Shown: piece after piece, positions 58,441-64,000 of the stretch
How the letters are laid out: each line of letters opens with the position of its first letter
Numbering within the stretch: position 1 is the stretch's first letter
Assembly (NCBI RefSeq): GCF_048773025.1
Contig: NC_133569.1
Location: 1,550,001-1,614,000 of the forward strand
Length of the DNA stretch: 64,000 nucleotides
Source: Camelus bactrianus
Lineage: Eukaryota > Chordata > Mammalia > Artiodactyla > Camelidae
Direction of reading: 5' to 3'
Position numbers and translations under genes: made by a program
Notes under the pieces: generated by a model
Seen by the model: the letters and a program-made list of their open reading frames with translations, nothing else
The model's database searches: none
Told to the model about the DNA's origin: nothing

Positions 58441-60950
58441 AGTGACTTTAAATGTAACAAAACTATGAATTTCATGGCATTGATTTTTTTTCCTTTTCAC
58501 GGAAATTTATCACATTTACTAAAAGATCTCAAGTAAACATTTATCTTAGGCAACTTTCATGGAAATCTGAGGCAGTAAAGAATATTAAAATGCTACATTA
58601 CAATGCAAGAACTATTCCAGAAGTTATAGTACCATCAAACCCTACATGATATTAATTATATATTATAGATTATTGCACTGTCAATAATTAAAATGCAGAT
58701 AACCCATACCTCAATGTCTCTTTACCTTATCTAAAACATATCTTATGTTTCTCTGATTTAAGGAATTTAATCTAAACTTTATGTGAATTTTGCTGGCAAT
58801 GTGAAATGTATCACCAAGGTCTGCTCCTATGATTTGGTCTCCAAATTTTCTGGACCCCATCCCTCTCGCACTAAGACAGATCACATTTTTCATCACATTA
58901 TACTTATACGAAGTAGTACTTATAGGAAGTAATCCTCCCTCCGTTCTTCTGGCTTTCCCCCTCCATTTTTGTTTCAAACATTGTAAATATAATTTCTAAA
59001 AGAAAATTTTACTTAAGTCATTTCTTTGTCCAAAGAAAAAAAAAACAAAACACCTATACTCTAATACTATTTCACTAACTCTTCTCACAAAGACTTTGTG
59101 CCCCAGGTTAATCAACTCTTCTTGAAATCTTCAACTTATAATTCAGAAGTTGCCAACCTGTGAGCCTGGGATTATAGATTATAAGAAAGAATAAGTGAAA
59201 CCACCATATATTCCAGAAGCACTGTCTGATACTGAATGATTTACACACTGAAAATATCTGTCTATCCATATATATGTTTGTGTATGCATAAGCAATTGCA
59301 TATATTATGTTTAAATTTATTTGACTCATCAAATAAAACATTTTACTTAAATATATAATAGTGTTTCTGAATTCATAATAGTATTTTTAGTCATGTTTCA
59401 TTTTCTCAGTAGACACCAAATAAATATACAGCTACTATGATGTTAAAGTCCTAAAAGTTTTTTGAAATTTAAAGGAGGCTCAATATTTTAAGTTCTATTA
59501 CATTCTATTTCATCAATTGACCTCACAATACAAATACTATGCTGCCAATCCAGGTACCTCCCAAACCAAAGCAATATCAATATATACTGTGTTAATAAAG
59601 TAAGATTTCCTGACCATCAACCCATACTTTAAACATTAATGGGTCATCAGTTTCATCCACCTAAGGTCAGTAATATTTATATTTTAATTCAACTCACTTT
59701 TTATTCATCAAATATTAAGCAAGTAAGAAAAAAGTATTAAAGTTATTCCTAAAAGCCTGTTACTTAACTCTGATAGATCTGGAAGTTGCTAACAGTACAC
59801 TCATTAGCACTGGTGGAAAATTACTTGAGAGCATCTCTAAACCAAAAATGAACAACAAAAAAATTAAAACATGAATTGCAACAAATGTTTAGAACACAGG
59901 GCTCACCATTTCTTATGTTTAGATATGTAAGGAGAGCCATTATTTCACACTGTACTAGTAAATTTACTCCCTTATTGATTTTAGTCTATTTAATTTATTG
60001 CTTATTAATACTATTTCACTTTATTCATCAAAAGTAAAAATGGGGGACATTCAATGCAAGCAGTCAACTCCTTGAGTAAATAATAATGAAAAGTAATGTA
60101 TTCGATGGATATAAGATGTCAATATTTTAAAAACCGTATGTCAGAAGTTGATTCCATTCAAAAATCATTCCAAATGTGTTCAATTACCCTTAGAAAACTG
60201 ACCTAAACCCTAAAAATACGTCTCACATAGTAGGTAAGCTCTGTATTTATGAGAAGTGAGTCTGTTACTAAATGTGTTTGTACAAAGAGCACACCCAAAG
60301 ACAACTCAAACCCACGGAGCTTGTAAGAGCGGGGCGACCTATCCAGTAAACATGCTTTCTGTATAGCCATGCTCTGCTGATCCCTGTGTCCTCCCTGTAG
60401 ATAACTGCACTTATTCCTCAGGGCTTGACTTAGGCACCACTGAACCCAAAGCCCTGAGACTGAGTAAGGTGACCTTCCTGTGGGTTCCATTAGCATCTTG
60501 TACCCAGATACCATTTATGACACGTAAATGAAGATAGATTTTCTGTCTCCACTCCAGGCATGAAAGTTCAACAACAGTAGGGAGTGTGTGTTATTCACCA
60601 TTTAATCCCTAGAGCCTAAAATTTACTAGGTGCTCAATTAATACTTGTTACATGAATAATTAACAACTATTCAAAAATTCACAGAACACATGAAATTTGA
60701 AAGAGAGAGAATCCTTTCTAACTGAAAACCAGTAAATCTCCAAACTGACTCAAACTCTGTCCCTTCTGAAAATATAAAATACACAACACTGTTTATAGGT
60801 TATGTTGACTTGTAATTAACTTTAAGAGAAAGAAACTCTCCTAGAAATCTATCCAAACTCATTTTTAGAATCTATTCACATGTAATTTTCTTCAGTGATG
60901 GAAAACAACTGAACGGCATCCTAATTAATAATAATAAACACTAAAAACCA
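58441..60950. other. intergenic AT-rich stretch
   Basis: Nothing coding is seen. The part 60560-60660 resembles an L2 3' end (GGTGCTCAATTAATACTTGT then ATGAAT). Otherwise unassigned. Confidence 0.35.
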
Positions 60951-60954
60951 CTGG

Positions 60955-61095
60955 TTACATTTACTGTACACTTACAGAGGATGCTGTTCAAAGAACTTTT
61001 TATTTATTTCCTACAGTCATTATAATGATAGCGTAAGGCAAGTACAATTACCTCACACATTCTGCAGCTGAAGATACTGAGAAACAGGTATTATG
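60955..61095 (+). repeat. MIR SINE fossil
   Basis: TGTACACTTACAGAGGATGC, TAAGGCAAGTACAATTACCT and TGCAGCTGAAGATACTGAGA match the MIR 3' half. Confidence 0.5.
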
Positions 61096-62335
61096 CCAAT
61101 AATGGACCCTGGCCACATGCCCTGTAAGCCCCAATGGGTATAAATACCATTCTGGTGTTTCTGACGCTGTTAAACTGATTCTCTTTGACAAACAAGTAAT
61201 CGGTATTGGGCAGGCGGCATGGACACAAATTAAACAACTGGGATTTGAGGAAGGGGGGCTCATTTTTTTTTCTTACAAAAGCATGACTTAGCTTATCCTG
61301 ACTCACCCAGAAAAGCAAGTCAGCTTCATTTCAGGTGCACTTGATTGGCAGCAGCTCCTTGGAACAAGGTACTGAAAAAATACCGAGAGACAATGGAAAA
61401 ACCAGAGAGGAAAGCTACGCACGGAATGTCAGCATCTCCATGAGAATGAGAGATGGGATAAATCCTGACACTCAATGTAGGGCGTATGTTTTATGCAAAT
61501 CGAGGCCTATGAACTGAAAGACTGGTGGCAAACTTCAGTCACCAAGTCCAAACCGCCCCCAGTGAGCCCTCAGAGTTGCAGTGAAGTTCTCTAGTACTAA
61601 TAACCTTAGCTCCTCTCTGTTCCCATCTTCCTGAATGCCAAGGTGACTGTCTTATCCCCACACTAAACCCTGAATGACAGTAATTCCCAGTAAAGCAATT
61701 TCTGCTGCAGGCTTTTAAGGCATGACCTTGAAAATGTAAATCTAACAAGACAAAAAATTATTATTCATAACATCAGAATTTCCCAGATTAATTACTTGAG
61801 TGTTTACTGATTAGTTTTTTAAATGTTCTGGCTACAAATAAAGTATCATTTTCCATTAACTCTTTTCTAATGGAGAACTTCAGAAGTACAAAATAGTATG
61901 AAAGTATTATAATAAACACCCATGTTTCAACACTCAACTAAAAAACAAATTATTACATACATAAGTGAATTCAACCAGGTGGGTGCCCAGCCCTGATTTT
62001 ATTCTGTTTGCTTCCCCAAAACAGTAGTAACCATTCTGCTGAATTTACAATTTCTCATTCAAGAGCACTTTTTCACAACAATATTACACGTCTATATTCT
62101 AATACTAATTGCACAATTGCTTTTCATATTGTAAAATGATATAAATGGTATCATAATACATATGTTTGTAATTTTTAACTTTTGCCCAAAACTATGTTCT
62201 TGGAATTTATTCTTGTTGATATGTATGTTTATATTTTCACTGTGTGCAGTATCACTTTGTTTGAATATAGTACAATTTGATTATTAATTTCCCTACTGAC
62301 AAAATTTTGAGATCCTTTTTAGTTTGAATGTGTTT
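61096..62335. other. intergenic stretch
   Basis: No gene supported. The part 61860-62300 may be an old LINE remnant (AGTACAAAATAGTATGAAAG), not assigned. Confidence 0.3.
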
Positions 62336-62790
62336 TAAATAGAGTTTACTTTTTAGAACGGTTTTAGGTTCAAAGCAAAATGGAGTGGAAAGTACAGAGA
62401 GTTCCCATATACCCCCTACCACACACACATACACACACACTCACACGCGCACGCGTGTGCGCACACACACACAGAGCCTTCCACACCAGAGTGGTACACT
62501 TGTTACAATCAGTGAACCTACACTGAAATATTATTATTACCACCCAAAGCCCATAGTTTACGTTAGAGTTCACTCTTGGTGCTGTCTATTCTACGGGTTT
62601 CACCAAATGTACAATGATGTGTGTCCACCATTATAATATTACACAGAATAGTTTCACTGCCCTAAAAATCTCTGTGCTCCACCTCTTCATCCCACCTTCC
62701 CTGTAACACCTGGTAACCACTGATCTTTTTACTGTCTCCATAGTTTTGCCTTTTCCAGAATGTCAGAGTTGGAATTCTATAGTAGGTAGC
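62336..62790. mobile_element. old LINE-1 fragment with (CA)n tract
   Basis: GGTTTTAGGTTCAAAGCAAA, ACACCAGAGTGGTACACTTG and TTTCACTGCCCTAAAAATCT belong to a widespread mammalian L1 segment. An alternating purine-pyrimidine tract (CA)n with CACGCGCACGCGTGTGCG lies at about 62404-62475. Confidence 0.6.
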
Positions 62791-64000
62791 CTTTTCATAT
62801 TGCCTTTATTCTTAACATAAAGTAGTAAATTAACTATCACTGAAAATGCATGGGACCAATTCCACCTTCAATCTGTATAAGATTAAGCATTATTACAGTC
62901 ACAAATATGAATACTTACTCTGGAACATTAAAGACATTAAATTAATTTCTTGAAGCAGGAAGACAATGCCTGTGCATTCATTGGAAGATACAGTAGGAAT
63001 TTTTTTAAAGCCAAATTAATTAGCGCACTATCAAAACTGACACATCAATATTAATTAGGTCATCATTCCAAAGGAGGAAAATCAGTCAAAAGTCAACCAA
63101 CATTTATTAATCATCTACTTCCCTCGAAAGTGTTATTATGCACTTGAGATACAAGACAGATGAGATGCCGCCTCTGCCTGCAGGTGCTTTCCTGCTTATT
63201 ATTTCATAATAGTTTCAGAAAGTAAATTTAAAGGGTCATGCGATTTAGCAACAAGAGATGCAGTAGAAAAAGCAATTCATTATGCTTGAATGGGGGGAAG
63301 GGAGGAGGGGGATGCAAATAAATGCAGGAGGGCCTCGCAAAGGAAGAGATATTTGACAGCTGCCTAGAGGGTGAGCAGGCTTCCCTCAGGAGCAAAAACT
63401 ATACAAGGGCGTTTCAGGAAGGGAGAGAACAGTGCACACCCAAAAGCAGGCTATCTCTCAGTAAACTCAATCAGGCTGGACTGACTGTACCCCCAGGGAA
63501 GTTTATGCATGTCCAAATACACAAACCAGCATGGGAGGACAAAGATTCACTCCCTGATCAAATTCTCACCAGGCTCCTCCAAATCCTCTTCTCCATGAGG
63601 CCTCAACCTTGGCCTAAAAAAACCCACAGACTCTCAACAAAAATGATTTTGCCCATCCCTGACCCCTACCCAATTCACATTAAAAGACTTAAACACTAAC
63701 ATGTTTTCTAATAGCTGAAGGCCACATCCTTAGAATGACTCTAACCAATCCCCAACCAGAAAGGGCCTGTATGAGAAAGCTGAAGGCTTCCAAGAGAATT
63801 TCATTTGCCTTAGCATTTACTAAAAAGGCCTGACAACTGTGACTCCTTCCTCTGTCCCTTTCAGATAGACTAGTATCTCCTACAACTCAAGAGTGTCTTT
63901 CCTAAGTACCTGAAAGCCATGCCTTTGAAATGTGATCACCAGGAAGGATGGAGCCCCTGTCTCCAACTCCCTTCAATACTTGCCAGCCAGCAGACCCAGC
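62791..64000. other. right-end stretch with old repeats
   Basis: The part 63090-63460 has the wording of an old mammalian interspersed repeat (CAACATTTATTAATCATCTA; TATTTGACAGCTGCCTAGAG). The part 63700-64000 looks repeat-derived, possibly LTR-related, but I cannot assign it. The 125-codon plus-strand frame at 63322-63699 spans these pieces and has no domain I recognise. Confidence 0.3.

Noticed and set aside
63322-63699. Plus-strand 125-codon frame
   Set aside because: Spans old repeat text; no domain, no start context and no splice pattern.

Overview
The window looks like nuclear DNA of a mammal, most likely a camelid. It has long introns with GT-AG borders, MIR and L2 fossils, many artiodactyl-type LINE-1 3' ends, and two tRNA-derived SINEs whose body matches, from memory, the Vic-1 family of alpaca and camel. 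No bacterial, plasmid, CRISPR, rRNA or functional tRNA feature was seen.

Left third (1-20.6 kb): the 5' half of one protein-coding gene on the minus strand, an ANKRD26-family ankyrin/coiled-coil gene. Fourteen coding exons can be placed from the start codon at 20328 to 1718. Their phases join without conflict into 547 codons with no stop. The rest, including the expected coiled-coil C-terminus, lies beyond the left edge. The introns hold MIR, MER5A, L1 tails, one camelid SINE, a MITE-like inverted-repeat element and a possible retrocopy.

Middle (20.6-56.4 kb): no intact gene was found. On the same strand as the ANKRD26-like gene there are exons, with their splice sites, from two unrelated conserved genes. 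VPS8 (CORVET tethering subunit) has exons at 35.9, 34.5, 30.9 and 27.8 kb plus a second copy of one exon at 24.1 kb. RYR2 (cardiac ryanodine receptor) has three consecutive exons at 51.6, 50.8 and 49.0 kb. They carry a stop, frameshifts, a missing exon and replacements at residues that these proteins normally hold fixed, so they are best read as unprocessed pseudogene fragments. Together with the ANKRD26-family gene they form a mosaic of duplicated segments, as is known around other members of this family. The interval is otherwise dominated by nested L1 copies. At three sites an L1 3' end of one particular type runs into a GC-rich tandem-unit module.

Two CpG-rich stretches (44.45-45.3 and 55.55-56.3 kb) look like promoters or GC-rich repeat ends. 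Neither leads to a gene I can name. An inverted repeat with about 270-bp arms sits at 46.2-46.9 kb.

Right end (56.4-64 kb): intergenic or deep-intron DNA with an L2-type element, L1 and MIR fossils and no exon that I could support.
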